Positions 33,558 to 45,036 are shown, counted from the first letter of the stretch. The stretch: DNA of 64,000 bases from Dendrolimus kikuchii (GCA_019925095.2 CM034408.1:2666001-2730000), one strand, 5' to 3'. Made by a program: numbers and translations. Notes: a model not told the origin generated them from the letters alone.

Positions 33558-33913
33558 GACCACCATGCACAGATTAGTGACCAACATTCCATGTAGCTGA
33601 AGATTTAAAAAAAAATGTGTGTGTGTAATTCATTATAATAACGATGTTTGTTAGTGAGTTTTTTATTTAAGTCACTAGGTGGTGTGATGGTCGCTTCCAA
33701 AATCGTAAAAAGGTTTTGGCTCTCTCTAACCTTTCAACAATAAAGTAGATAATTCTTAAAAAAATTTAGCGTTAGCTTAAAAAAATTGTCAACGAAAATT
33801 TATTTTAAAGCAAGATCCGTTTACTCTTTGAGATATAGGTATTTCGACAAAAAAAAAAATGATCCCATACCAAAATGATGTAAACAATGATTGACAGCTG
33901 TCACTTCGTCACT
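33558..33913. other. no feature recognised
   Basis: AT-rich; nothing recognised. Confidence 0.4.
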
Positions 33914-34186
33914 TTTATCTGTGCAGGAACGGAGAAAGAATACAATTTCCTGCGGCCGGGCGGCCTGTCGTAAGAGGAGACTTAACAACCCTAGAGTCTA
34001 GAGTATGCCGCCATAACAACCTTGAGTTGTGTTCCGACATTAGTGACCAGGTTCCAGTCTCCCTTAAGAGAGCAGCAGCGCATTTGTAGCACCTTTGGTG
34101 TTGCAAATGTCCATAGGCGATGGTAACCGCTTTCCATCAAGTGGGTCGTCTGCCTGTCTGATGAACTCCTGCAATAAAAAAAAACC
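33914..34186 (+). mobile_element. SINE-A with a private deletion
   Basis: The head and poly(A) are intact. About 50 bases around the GGTGGTAGGGCATTTGCC segment are lost (AACAACCCTAGAGTCTAGAG), unlike the shared 15-bp deletion. Confidence 0.88.
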
Positions 34187-34519
34187 GTGGGTTTTGTAGA
34201 GATTAACTATGTGGGCCCTCACGCATTTCTACACTTCACACACATACTAGCCGTATTTTCTTCGTTTTGTTTGGTCTATCCGTGAGTCACTGTAAAGTCC
34301 CTAGCGGAAGAACAGCGCTGGTTGATTCGACCAGCATCATGGTGAGTTAGGACCGCTTTAGAACTTCATTTCCTAGTTGTATTTTACTATTTATAAGTAT
34401 ATATATTTTAAATGGTTATATACTTATCTATTACATTACTATAATCACACTTATTAGAATATTATTATATATATTATCATTAGTATAATATTGAGTTGCA
34501 CGCCAAAAAATTATTGTGA
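34187..34519. other. no feature recognised
   Basis: Nothing identified. Confidence 0.4.
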
Positions 34520-34860
34520 GTAGTTTTTGGCGGGAACTAAAAGGAGATGTTGTGCTGTGCAGTTTTATTTTCTAAAAATGTGTAAAATTACTCTAAAATG
34601 AACAATAGTTGTAGGATATTGCCAGTTTTTGAGTAGTAATTATGTGTTTTGTGAGAAATGTGAACTGTATAGTCAAATGTGGCCTTTTGAGTTGTCACAA
34701 GAACTCCGTTGAATGGCACTAGCTGATTACCTACAGTTCAGCTGTGCTACACATAGGCTTAAGAAAATGAAGAAACTATATTGTAAACTATGATCTAGCT
34801 TAAAGGCCTAGCTGCCAAGCCATAAACTTAAATAAAATAAATAATAAATGAAATTATTGT
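34520..34860 (+). mobile_element. repeat C, longest copy
   Basis: Runs GTTTTTGGCGGGAACTAAAA to CTGCCAAGCCATAAACTTAA and an AAATAAAATAAATAATAAA tail. This tail suggests poly(A)-type retroposition in the plus direction. It is followed directly by a LINE-F tail. Confidence 0.75.
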
Positions 34861-34864
34861 GAAT

Positions 34865-35365
34865 AAGATCCTTGTCCATCCAAAGGTTGTCTGGAAGAGA
34901 TTGCTTTAAGCCAGTGGTCGGCAAACTTATTAGCCAAAGGGCCAAATATGAACATTACAACAATTTAAAAAAAAATGGCAGCCAAATCTGCTTGTTTAAT
35001 AAACTTTTATTACACTAAATAAGTAGTACACTAAATAAAACTAAATTTCATACTTAATAAATATTTATCAATGCAAACAATGTGCTTGCATCTCGTTGGA
35101 AAGTTTGAGTAAGTCAAGTTTGTATGTTGTTGTTTTTAATTTTAGGCATGATTCCAAGTTCTCGTCAATAAGATTTATTACTGCGCCTTCCGTGGATATT
35201 TGTGATAGAGCCGCACTTAAGGAGCCAAAGAGCCACACTTTGCCGACCACTGCTTTAAGCGATAAGGCCCCCCATTGTACTATTACCTTCTAATTTTAAG
35301 ACATGAAAATGTTTTACTGTTTTTATGTTGGTGTACAATAAAGAGTATTGTTGTTGTTGTTGTTA
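34865..35365 (+). mobile_element. LINE-F 3' tail split by a hAT MITE
   Basis: GGTTGTCTGGAAGAGATTGC on the left and GCGATAAGGCCCCCCATTG to GGTGTACAATAAAG on the right are one LINE-F tail. Removing 34912-35252 and one 8-bp repeat restores the GCTTTAAGCGATAAG junction. It ends in (TTG)n. Confidence 0.85.
34912..35252. mobile_element. hAT-type MITE, 341 bp
   Basis: Perfect 14-bp terminal inverted repeats, CAGTGGTCGGCAAA, and a perfect 8-bp target duplication, CTTTAAGC (34904-34911 and 35253-35260). Both are hallmarks of the hAT superfamily. A subterminal GCCAAAG also occurs on both sides. There is no transposase, so it depends on an autonomous partner. Confidence 0.93.
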
Positions 35366-35384
35366 TGTTTTATTAATTGTTATT

Positions 35385-35635
35385 CTAATTTATTATTTAA
35401 TTAACAAAACTGGGTCATTTTGGTCTTACACATAAAAAGAAAGGTTTGCACTGAAAATCAGCGTTGTGTCGGATATTGTTCCGACACAGCAATATGCTGA
35501 GTGCAAACCTTGTTTGCTGAAAATGCGGCGTACAAATTCTCAAAATATGCTTTGTCTATAGAAATGTATAAGGAATGTAATTGAGTCGCAATTTCTTCAA
35601 ATAAAGTTTTTCTTTCTTTCTTTACATTTTGGTTT
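35385..35635 (+). mobile_element. LINE-H 3' UTR with stem-loop
   Basis: Shares ATTAACAAAACTGGGTCATT and a 71-nt hairpin (35441-35511) with 60225-60400, then GCGGCGTACAAATTCTCAAAA, an AATAAAG signal and a (CTTT)n tail. No coding sequence remains. Confidence 0.75.
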
Positions 35636-36602
35636 GTATGTTCTAAATAAGTAGGTTTTCTTTCTTTCTTTCATTTACCATATTTATTATTGACCTTCCT
35701 ACACGTTCTTCCTTCATCTCCCTTTACTTTCTTCTATTCCAACCCTGAATACGTCTTTTCCTTCCACATTCATCTATTCTGGCATTCGTCCTCTATCAAA
35801 CGAATCGTCGTTGCATCCTTCACACAATCCATGTGTCTGTCTTCACGTGCGGGAAATCAAAAATATTAGTGTCTAATTTTTTAACCTTCATTTGACACTA
35901 TTGTTTTGGCAGTCTTTTTGGCCTCAAATTGTCTACTTTTTGCTCGGTTTAATTCGTTTTTTATTGTTTAGTTCACGTGTTTTGGTCGTTTTAAATACGT
36001 CCTGTTTATTTCAAACTCTAATTGTGTTTTTACAGCGTTTCCCACAGTGCCGGCTTGATTAGGAAGTTGTATTAGAAATATTTTCTAGGTTTGTAACTTA
36101 TAGTCGCGGTAATGGCTAACACATCCGCGTCTGATTTTTTGATACTCCGGTGGTAGTTTTTTTTTAACAACTCTACGGACTCTAGTTCCGTACCCTTTTT
36201 TTACAATTAAATTTAAGAAAAAGTTTAGAAGTTATACACGCTTATTTGTTATTTTTGTTGTTGTGTGTGACATTTAATGAATGTATGTTTGTGTTGTGGT
36301 GTACCTTAAGAATAACTTATTATATTAATTTATTCTAATTTTAATACTAAACTTCTACTAATGTGGAGTGTATCTGTTACATGCTGGTGTTGTGAGGAAA
36401 TGCATTTGCAGTGTATGCCTTATGTCTATCCTATATATATTGACCTAACTAACTAAATTAGGTAGTTTTATTGAAATGTTCTTTTTTTTCATACATTTAG
36501 CAGCAGTTTATATCTTTACTTTAAAGTAAAGAGACGCGTCTGATTGTAATAAATACGTGTAAAGCAGCCATTAGATTAAATTATGCCAAAGGATTATCAT
36601 TT
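35636..36602. other. no feature recognised
   Basis: Contains TCCTTCACACAATCCATGTG (about 35817), which may be a small RTE-B remnant in reverse, but nothing firm. Confidence 0.35.
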
Positions 36603-36870
36603 AAAAGTCGTGGTAGCGTAATGGCTAGGGCACGCGTTTAACTCGAAGGGCGTGGGTTCGATCCTGATCGGAACGTATTTCTGAACTAATGTGCGTATTG
36701 TTACAATTACCACGTGCTAACAACGCTGAAGTAAAACATCGTTATGCAACCTGCACATTGAGATAACCGATGTATCAAACCTGCCAAGCCGCCTGGGACT
36801 AGCGTAGGGGTATACTGTCCCGGTTAAAATCGGGAGTTTCCAGCCCAGCTGTGGGATGTTTATGGCCTGT
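36603..36870 (+). mobile_element. tRNA-headed SINE-1, best copy
   Basis: Head GTCGTGGTAGCGTAATGGCT contains the A box (TAGCGTAATGG) and GGTTCGATCC at 36655-36664 is the B box. The body matches 455-680. The head cannot fold as an intact tRNA with an acceptor stem, so I call it a SINE and not a tRNA gene. Confidence 0.8.
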
Positions 36871-37094
36871 TATAATTTAGTAATAAAAGAAATATCAAAT
36901 ATAGATAGATTTTAAGCAAGAATAGCTTTAACAGTCACGTAGGCTTTGTAAATATTCGTGATTTGCAATTTATGAAATTTTAGTAAAGTCACTACGTGTA
37001 TTTACGTTTTTTATTTATTTCTATGGTTATTTTATGTGGCTTGAAACCGGATAATGCGTAACATATTTCATGTGAGGCAAAGTAGTATAATACC

Positions 37095-37378
37095 TTTTTT
37101 TTTTTTTTAAGTCGGGGGAAATGCTATTTACGCACCATACTGGGTCCTTTGCAAGGGATTAGACCATAGTTGATCATGAAGGCTTTCTAGCTCTATGAAG
37201 GCTCCCTTTGACTAGGGGCAATCCGAACAATAATCAAGCCAGCTTGTGTGGAGACTCAGAGAAGTTGCAAGGGCAACACCCACTACCCACTAAAACCAAC
37301 TCCTCCAAACTCCTCCCATGTGCCCCTCGCTTTTTATGAAGGAAAGGCTGAGACTTAGACCTTACACCATCGTTTCTT
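37095..37378 (-). mobile_element. retroposon 3' end with poly(T)
   Basis: A long T-run at 37095-37110 followed by GC-richer sequence to about 37378 reads on the minus strand as a LINE 3' UTR with poly(A). Family unknown. Confidence 0.45.
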
Positions 37379-37601
37379 AATCTGGGGGTCGCATTTGTTA
37401 TTAAAGACCTCCTTTAATAACAAACGCGGTCTGTTAAAAAATAAGACACCGCTGCTACGTCGCGGTTCAAACTCTAGTGCGTGTACCTCTGGTGTAAAGA
37501 ACGGGCGTTAATACAGATTACATTGTATTAATTTTTTATGTAGTTCTATGTATACCACCATGGCCATTATCATCTCAATTCATTCCTAGGGTTTTTTTTA
37601 T

Positions 37602-37908
37602 TTTATTTTATTTATTTATTGCAGGAGATCAGCAGACAGGCAGACGGCCCACTTGATGGAAAGCGGTTACCATCGCCTATGGACATTTGCAACACCAAAG
37701 GTGCTACAAATGCGCTGCTGCTCTCTTAAGGGAAACTGGAACCTGGTTACTAATACCGGAACACAACTCAAGGTTGTTATGGCGACATACTTTAGACCAG
37801 GGGTGGTAGAATGCCCTACCACCTGGCTGTGGGTTGTTAAGTCGCCTCTTACGACGGGCCGCCCGGCCGCACGAAATTGTATTCTTTCTCCGTTCCTGCA
37901 CGGATAAA
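37602..37908 (-). mobile_element. SINE-A, 15-bp deletion subfamily
   Basis: Shows the same 15-bp loss (GGTGGTAGAATGCCC) as 21857-22153 and lies inside Helitron-like element E copy 1. The T-rich end is (TTTA)n. Confidence 0.9.
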
Positions 37909-38031
37909 AGGGTTGTCTGGAAGAGATCACTTTTTAGCGATAAGACCTCCCTTCGTACATAACTAGATATGATTTTAGTCTTTAAGTTCATGTTTGTATT
38001 GGTGTACAATAAAGTGTTATCTATCTATCTA
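37909..38031 (+). mobile_element. LINE-F 3' tail
   Basis: GGGTTGTCTGGAAGAGATCA to GGTGTACAATAAAGTG and (TATC)n. It abuts the SINE-A head with no spacer. Confidence 0.75.
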
Positions 38032-38126
38032 TTTGCACCTGGAAGATTCACTTCATTTTATATCGCAAACTATCCCATCTCCCGACATAAAAATTATTTA
38101 TGTCCATTTTCTGTATTAAAACTACA

Positions 38127-38383
38127 TTTAAACTTGATATAATAGATAAACGTAACATATATATTATTTTTAAACTAGAAAATTTCAAAACAGTTTTTAT
38201 CAATAGATTTCCTTGTTACTTAGGCAAATATTTATATAATAAAATAAATAAAATACTATGTTTCGATTCCTTAAATAATCATGAATTTAAATTTAAAGTT
38301 TCTAGTTGGCTGCAAACACAAGAGATTACAATGAAACTGAGAATCTACTAAAAATGGTGATTTGAGTAATAATTATTTAAACA

Positions 38384-38429
<46 letters not shown>

Positions 38430-38680
38430 TACACACACACACACACATACACACAAACACACACATACGCATTGTATTAATGTTAAAAAATAATAATAAT
38501 TGAGCATTGGAAGAGCAACGACATTTAATATAATACAGGTTTTTACCTAGTTTTAGGTGTCGAAGCCCTCATACATTACATTTAGAGCAAGCTTTATTGT
38601 CTTTTATACTGTTACTTTTACTTTTATATATGTTTTACTGAATAAATTATTCTTATATATTATAAAATTATTCTTATATT
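38127..38680 (+). mobile_element. truncated LINE with (CA)n in its 3' part
   Basis: Inserted in element E between two copies of ATTTAAAC (38127-38134 and 38680-38687). Codons up to 38351 end in FPCYLGKYLYNKINKI ... SSWLQTQE ... LRIY, resembling a LINE protein C-terminus. A TGAATAAATTATTC poly(A) signal lies near the end. Confidence 0.6.
38384..38466. repeat. (CA)n microsatellite, interrupted
   Basis: Long CA run with a few ATA and AAA interruptions inside the LINE above. Confidence 0.95.
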
Positions 38681-39148
38681 TAAACAAAATTACAGCAAAA
38701 CCAATCCAGTACTCCTAAAAGGAGTTTTTGTGTGAAAGTTTGACAGACAGACAGATCGAGATACTATCGCATTTTTTATAGGTGACAAATTTTTATATCT
38801 ATAAACATGAGAAATGATTGATCTCCTATACAAACTTTTATCCTCTATTTCAACCCGTTCTGGTTTTATTTATCTATCCTTCGTCTATCTATCTGTAAAA
38901 TACATAAATGACAAAAATAACTAGGATAATCTTTGCATAAATCTATCCCATTATCCGGGATGAAAAGTATCGTCCCTTGTCCACCTTCGGTATTAAAATT
39001 ACATATATAACGAATTTCAGCCAAATCGGTCCAATAGTTTTTCCTTAAAAGCATAACAAACAGAGAAACAAATATATTTTTATCCCGGAAACTATTCAAT
39101 TTTTCGGGATATAAAGTATCCATGTTCATCCTCGGCATCGAAAAAATA

Positions 39149-39482
39149 TGTTTTTTTTTTTTTTTTTTTTTTTTATTGCAGGAGTTCAGCAGACAGGCAG
39201 ACGGCCCGCTGGATGGAAAGCGGTTACCATCGCCTATGGACATTTGCAACACCAAAGGTGCTACAAATGCGCTGCTGCTCTCTTAAGTGAGTCTGGAACC
39301 TGGTCACTAATGCCGGAACACAACTCAAAAGTTGTTATGGCGGCATGCTCTAGAGCAGGGGTGGTAGCCATCCAGCCGGGCAAATGCCCTACCACCTGGC
39401 TGTGGGTTGTTTAGTCGCCTCTTACGACAGGCCGCCCGGCCGCAGGAAATTGTATTCTTTCTCCGTTCCTGCACGGATAAAA
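39149..39482 (-). mobile_element. SINE-A, full length, long poly(A)
   Basis: A T-run of about 24 at 39150-39173 is the longest tail in the window. GCGGCATGCTCTAGA subgroup. AAATATG-like sequence on both sides may be the target duplication. Confidence 0.92.
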
Positions 39483-39630
39483 TATATGTATGTACTGAGT
39501 TTCAGCCAAATCGGTCCAGTAGTTTTTTCGTGAAAGCGTAACAGACAGACAGAGTTACTTTCGTTTTTTCGTGAAAGCGTAACAGACAGAGTTACTTTCG
39601 TATTTATAATATTATAATAGGGATATCCAA

Positions 39631-40590
39631 CAACAATAGGAAGATTTATTGCGTACTCGAAATTCCAATGTTCAGTGCGCAAGCGCAAAGTATTTGCGGT
39701 CGTGTGAATTTCATTAGCGTTTACTTCGGTCACGATTTGCGATGAACTGGTACTCTTAACGCTTTTGGGAGTGGTTTGTTGTCGTCAAATCGTAAAATTT
39801 TGAGAGAGGATTTGTTAGTTTTACGCTTTCATGGTAATAGGAAGCTTCCTCTGTGCTTTGCTATATGACTAATCCTGGGTACATACATCTTACCATATGT
39901 AGACAATTGACGTTACAGGTTGGCCAAAAAGAGTAAAAAATAATAGGAGCGCCACTTTCGCACATTTGTCTACACTCAAGCAATACCAACATTATGACAA
40001 AAGTAATTATGGTACTTACTAGTAACTGTTAGTATTACGTCGCACGTAGTGCAAGTATCAAATTCGTTTATTTACTATATACGCATTTTGTAAACATAAC
40101 CTTATGATGTTTACTTTAATAAGAATGGCTATTAATTTTGTAAGCCAGAACTTTAAACACTTCGTAAATGATTAACATATTTGTTTAATTAATGGAAGCT
40201 TAACGTCATTACAAATCTGTAATATCGGCGGTTATTTGGTAAATATCGTCGAAATATAACGAAAAGGGTTTTGCTTCAAATTCATCTACACATCGTTGTT
40301 AAACTTGAAAATACACTACTCCTGTGAGTTATATCCGTATTTAGTTAATTTTACCGGATTTTAGACTGGGATCAACGTTAAAATCATAATGACATGGACA
40401 AATTGAACATTGTTAAATAGTTCACTGTCGTAAGATAGAATTTTGCTTGAAAAAAATAGTTAATGTTCTAGACGTCATGGCCAGGTTATACTTGTTTAGA
40501 TTAATGTAGCATGGCTAAAGCAGAGACAGGTAACCGGAGTGACATATGACAAACTAATGCCTTTCAAACTAAATGGTCGAATATATAAAT
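39631..40590. other. no feature recognised
   Basis: AT-rich; no gene or shared repeat identified. Confidence 0.4.
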
Positions 40591-40803
40591 CTACTAGCTG
40601 TCCCGGCAGACTTTGTTCTGCTGTGAAGAAATAAAATTTAGAACCCGATTGCAGCGCCACCTACCGGGTCCAAATGTAGGCTGCCCTATCTTTCAAGTCG
40701 GATCAAACTGCACACGGTGTGCAAATTTGATTAAAATCGGTCAAGTAGTTTAGGAGTCCATCGCGGACAAACAACGTGACACGTAATTTATATATATTAA
40801 GAT
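40591..40803 (+). mobile_element. Helitron-K, nonautonomous
   Basis: Starts CTACTAGCTGTCCCGGCAGA, contains ACCCGATTGCAGCGCCACCT and ends TTTATATATATTAAGATA. This is a typical lepidopteran Helitron-like unit with one copy of the minisatellite module in reverse. Confidence 0.75.
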
Positions 40804-40839
40804 AATTTTATACACGGTTTTCAATGTTGGGCTAGTAAA

Positions 40840-41215
40840 TTGGTGGACCAACTCTCCACTTACCTCGGACGAGAATGTTGAGATGCATATGTGTGTTATA
40901 TGAATAAGGTGGATAAGGTGAGAAATATGTACATGGTGGGGGGTCTTTGGAAGTTGCACCCGTGACTGAAAAATTAAGAGGACCATATTAAAGTGGTATG
41001 GGTTGGGTATATAATGAAAGTCACGTGACAAAAAGTATTTCAAACTGAAAGATCTATACACTATATATACAGGTGTGAAGGTAGATCAAAAAATAGATTG
41101 TGTGAAGGATGACAGCGGACTTATGCCTGTATTGAGGAGTCTGGAAGGAAAAGGCTTTTATATTATGCCTATCCCAAATTGGGATAAGGGAACAGAAAAA
41201 ATATAGTTTCACGGT
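40840..41215 (+). pseudogene. RTE-B LINE C-terminal pseudogene
   Basis: Traces of the RTE/BovB-type C-terminus occur in order with frameshifts and stops: ENVEMHM, GVFGSCTRD, RTILKWYG, DCVKDDSG and a final PNWDKGTEK. Same family as 10388-10640 and 55825-55985. Confidence 0.65.
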
Positions 41216-41680
41216 GAAGAGTAAGACAAATTAATACATAGGAATCAACTGCATGAGGAACACTTGAATGGTTAGTTGGTGGATTGCATTGCATTGGGGG
41301 CCTAACACTAGATATTTATTATTAAAGAGAATTAACATTCAATAATTGTAAAATATTCCCAATAAAAAAAATAACAAAAATACACAATGAATATATCCTA
41401 CACCTTAAAAAAATTACCAGCAATAAATAGGCCCCCAATCACCGTCAGCTTGGGAACGTTCCCGAAACGTTACCACGTTGTTTGGCAACGCTTATGCGTT
41501 GCCGAAAATACATTTCTTCTTTTTATAATAATATTAGCGAGGTTCATCTATTTTCATTAATCATTTTATACCAAGTATGTTTATTAGACGTGCTTTTTAC
41601 CTGACCTTCAAAATAACTGCGATTCGGTACTGGCAAGTATCTCGTCGTATTCATTAGTCACATTTCAAAAATGTATATTA
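41216..41680. other. no feature recognised
   Basis: Nothing identified except a GTTGCCGAAAA-type short inverted pair near 41460-41510. Confidence 0.35.
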
Positions 41681-41684
41681 TTAC

Positions 41685-41940
41685 CGGGCCCAGCGATTCC
41701 AGCGCCATCTACCGGTCCCTTTTGTGAATCTAAACCATCCAAAGACCCAAACAACATTCACAAAAAAAACATCAAAATCGGTTCAGGACTTTAGGAGGAG
41801 TTCAGTGACATACTTACTAACTTTAGAAGTTTACATAAAAAGATTAGGTTGGGAACCAATTTTTCCTGTTTTTAATTCACCCACGCAACGGATCTGCCAA
41901 TACCTGTTTATATAGGAATCAATAAACCTAACCCATATCG
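41685..41940 (+). mobile_element. Helitron-K remnant
   Basis: CAGCGATTCCAGCGCCATCT, CTAAACCATCCAAAGACCC and TCAAAATCGGTTCAGGACT match the family, with decay on the right. Confidence 0.5.
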
Positions 41941-42157
41941 GCCAAACGATGACACAATGTTGAATGAGAACACACAGAGTCGTTCAACGCCATTCCCTTA
42001 TTGCTAGTCTGGATTACTAATTTAGCAATAACTAACAATATAAACAAACGATGCACTGGCTATTTTTAAAATATGCGCAGTTAGTGTGTAGTACTCGTTA
42101 CATTTTCCAGTTCTCAAATGATTTTAGAGTTCCACAAGGTTAAGACTCTATTTAAAA

Positions 42158-42245
42158 TGTTTATTTATCATTGACACTAAATATAAAACCAAATTACAAA
42201 GTATTTTGCTTAAAAAGGTTGACTACACTTATTGGTGATAGTTGC
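42158..42245 (+). pseudogene. LINE-N C-terminal remnant
   Basis: Reads like the LINE-N tail (ACTAAATATAAAACCAAATT, TTGCTTAAAAAGGTTGACTA) but decayed. It may belong with the segment starting at 42955. Confidence 0.5.
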
Positions 42246-42312
42246 TTCTTCTTTGGAAATGAAACTCGATATAAAGTTGGACTGTATAATTATTATTAAA
42301 CTATAACTTAGA

Positions 42313-42700
42313 CGGAGTGACGCTTGCGGACCGCGTTCGTAATACCGAAGTAAGAAAGACAGTTGGTCTGAAAGAGAGTGTCGGGGTGAAGGCAAGGAAA
42401 GGAATGCTCCGGTGGTTCGGACATGTAGAAAGAATGCATGATGAAAGAATGAATAAACAGATATACAATGCAAAAGTGGATGGATGCAGAAGTCGTGGAA
42501 GGCCACGACACACTTTCCATGATCAAATTGATCGTGTACTAGCAGAAGGTGATGTTAGGAGCCTTACGAACAGACGAGCGTGCATGACAATAGTTATGAA
42601 TGTCAAAGAAGCAAGTGAGGTGTGTAAGAATAAGCCTAAATGGCGCTCTGTTGTTCGTGCCTACCCCGCAAGGGAACTGGCGTGAAGTTATGTATGTATG
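42313..42700 (+). mobile_element. RTE-A LINE, 5' truncated
   Basis: Open frame 42317-42685 runs from TLADRVRNTEVRK to YPARELA. Flanked by the 11-bp duplication TATAACTTAGA (42302-42312 and 42701-42711). Confidence 0.92.
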
Positions 42701-42711
42701 TATAACTTAGA

Positions 42712-42954
42712 ATATACATAAGAAGTACGTAATGAAAATGACAAATTGTACGAGTGAGTCGAGAGAGAGAGAGTGGTAAGTCGTCAATGAGAATTGTGGT
42801 AATTTTCGTCTCCAAGGCCGCTCCTATATCCCGCGTACCGTCCGACGCCTAGCTGCTAACTGTGCGAGCTATGGGCGTCGGCGGTATGCGGGGCGCGGAG
42901 GGTAGGTGTGCTCCGGCGGGCGGTTCACGCTCTCTGTCCGCAACAACACTATTG
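42712..42954. other. short GC-rich patch
   Basis: A (GA)n stretch near 42763 and a GC-rich core at 42820-42950 (GGGCGTCGGCGGTATGCGGG). No identity found. Confidence 0.35.
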
Positions 42955-43291
42955 AAGTATATTTAAATGACAAAAATTCATTTACATAGCAGCTCGCTCC
43001 GGCTTCTCAATTCTGTATAACGTTTTTATCTTGGCACACATGTAAGGAATTTATGTAGATATGTTGCAGTATAAATTTTTAGTACGTCTTATCGTAATTA
43101 TAATGATAATAATATTTTCCTTTCCTTTTACTATGCCATTGTCTTACTGAGTATGCACTGCTTGTTACAACTCCATTAATTCTTCCAAAATTAATTGTTC
43201 TACCTAGACGTGTTGCTGGAGAATTTTTTAATAACACGTTGCGAAGCGGTGTACATATAGAACAGGAAGTAAAAGCACATTTTACCTATAA

Positions 43292-44397
43292 ACTAGAGTT
43301 TACGTCGCGGGTCAAACTATAATGCTTACCTTTTGTTTAAAGAGCAGGCGTTAATACAGGTTACATTGTATTACATTTTTATGTTAGTGCTATTTTCCAC
43401 CGGAAGATTCTCTTCGTTTTATGTCGCAAGCTGTCCTATTTCCCGGGTTGAAAAGTATTTATGTCCATTTTCGGTATTAAAACTACATTTAAACAAAGTT
43501 ACAGCAAAACCGATCCACTATTCATATTAGTTTTTCCATAAAATCTTAACAGACAGACAGATCGATTTACTATCGCATTTTTCTTATAGATGATAATTTT
43601 TTATATCTATATACCTACTTTTTTATATTTTTTATTGCAGGAGTTCAGCAGACAGGCAGACGGCCCACTTGATGGAAAGTGGTTACCATCGCCTATGGAC
43701 ATTTGCAACACCAAAGGTGCTACAAATGCGCTGCTGCTCTCTTAAAGGAGACTGGAACCTGGTCACTAATGCCGGAACACAACTCAAGGTTGTTATGGCG
43801 ACATACTTTAGACCAGGGGTGGTAGCCATCCAGTCGGGCAAATGCCCTTACCACCTGGCTGTGGGTTGTTTTGTCGCCTCTTACGACAGGCCGTCCGGCC
43901 GCAGGAAATTGTATTCTTTCTCCGTTCCTGCACGGATAAAAGATTGAGAAATGATTGGTCTCTTATACAAACTTTGATCCTCTATGCTCCCGTTCTAGTT
44001 TTATTTATCTATCTGTAAACTACATAAATGATCAAAATGATGAAATTGGCAATTCCCAAAAAACACCTATCCTATTTTCTGGGATAACCTTCACATAAAT
44101 CTATCCCATTATCCGGGCTGAAAAGTATCTCTTTTCCGCCCTCGGTATTAAAATTACATATATACCGAATTTCAGCCAAATCGGTCCAATAGTTGTTCCG
44201 TAAAAACATAACAAACAGAGAGACAAATATATTTTTATCCCGGAAACTATCCCATTTTTCGGGATTAAAAGTATCCTATGTTCATCTTGGCATATAAAAG
44301 ATATATTTACTGAGTTTCAGCCAAATCGGTCCAGTAGTTTTTCCGTGAAATCGTAACAGACACAATTACTTTCGCATTTATAGTATTAATAGGGATA
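43292..44397 (+). mobile_element. Helitron-like element E, copy 2
   Basis: Begins ACTAGAGTTTACGTCGCGGG and ends TTTATAGTATTAATAGGGAT. It carries internal repeats of CAGCCAAATCGGTCCARTAGT at 44174 and 44318 and contains a SINE-A. No coding sequence. Confidence 0.75.
43620..43943 (-). mobile_element. SINE-A, full length, nested
   Basis: GCGACATACTTTAGACC subgroup, complete with head CCTGCACGGATAAAA. It lies in element E, which lies in LINE-N. Confidence 0.92.
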
Positions 44398-44883
44398 TTA
44401 TTACCTTCAAAAAGTGTTTTCCAGTGGAACTTATTTTGAATAAAAACTTTTGAATTTGACAAGATCTATCCGCATGAATAAACCCCCAAGTGCCTACCAA
44501 AAACCTTTATCACCATTAATATATTTTTTTGTGAATTGATTGCTGACTCATTATATGTACTTAGAGTCTTAGAAGTGTATCGAAAGTTATCAAACTGTGT
44601 GCAAGATATACGATTCTTGCATAGTAATCCAAAACTGAACAGAACTGGTTATTTCCATGTGACAAATATTACTAAAATAACAACAAGATAATTTTAGTGA
44701 TATGTTTTTATGTCACTGCACTGTCTTTAAGATTAATGGCGAGTTCATTAATTCAACGATTACAGCTATTGTATAGTCTTATCGAATGTTTTTGTTTGTC
44801 TGTTCTCACAAGTTCATACATTCTTTTTATTTTTCTATTTATATGTTAATGGATGGATGCAGAAGTCGTGGAAGGCCACGACA

Positions 44884-45036
44884 CCATGTATTTGACATAC
44901 ACACACGCATATATAGGTATACTCTTTTGTTTATTGCTCAAGTCAAATTATCAGAGAAGCCTGGGCGAAATCTGATTATAGAAGTATAATGACATTAATT
45001 ATTATGGTCGAAATTCGACCACGGGCGACCACTAGT
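44884..45036 (+). mobile_element. Helitron-B 3' half inside RTE-A
   Basis: ATGTATTTGACATACACACA to GGTCGAAATTCGACC and ACGGGCGACCACTAG|T. The terminal hairpin is perfect here. The 5' half is missing. Confidence 0.78.

Larger units (their letters stand above)
37445..39630 (+). mobile_element. Helitron-like element E, copy 1, with nested insertions
   Basis: Fragments match copy 2 (43292-44397) in order: ACGTCGCGGTTCAAACTCTA, CGTTAATACAG, GAAGATTCACTTCATTTTAT, TATCCCATTATCCGGG and GTTTCAGCCAAATCGGTCCA, then TTATAATAGGGAT. Breaks hold two SINE-A copies, a LINE-F tail and a second LINE tail. Confidence 0.7.
42955..44458 (+). mobile_element. LINE-N 3' UTR split by a Helitron-like element
   Basis: The left part (to 43291) and right part (44398-44458) join into the arrangement seen uninterrupted at 19400-19918: CAGCTCGCTCC, GTTGCGAAGCGGTGTACATA, then CCTTCAAAAAGTGTT and AATAAAAACTTTTGAATTTG. 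Confidence 0.8.

Noticed and set aside
38384..38466. Possible CRISPR-like short repeat array
   Set aside because: It is a plain (CA)n microsatellite without spacers, in a eukaryotic repeat context.
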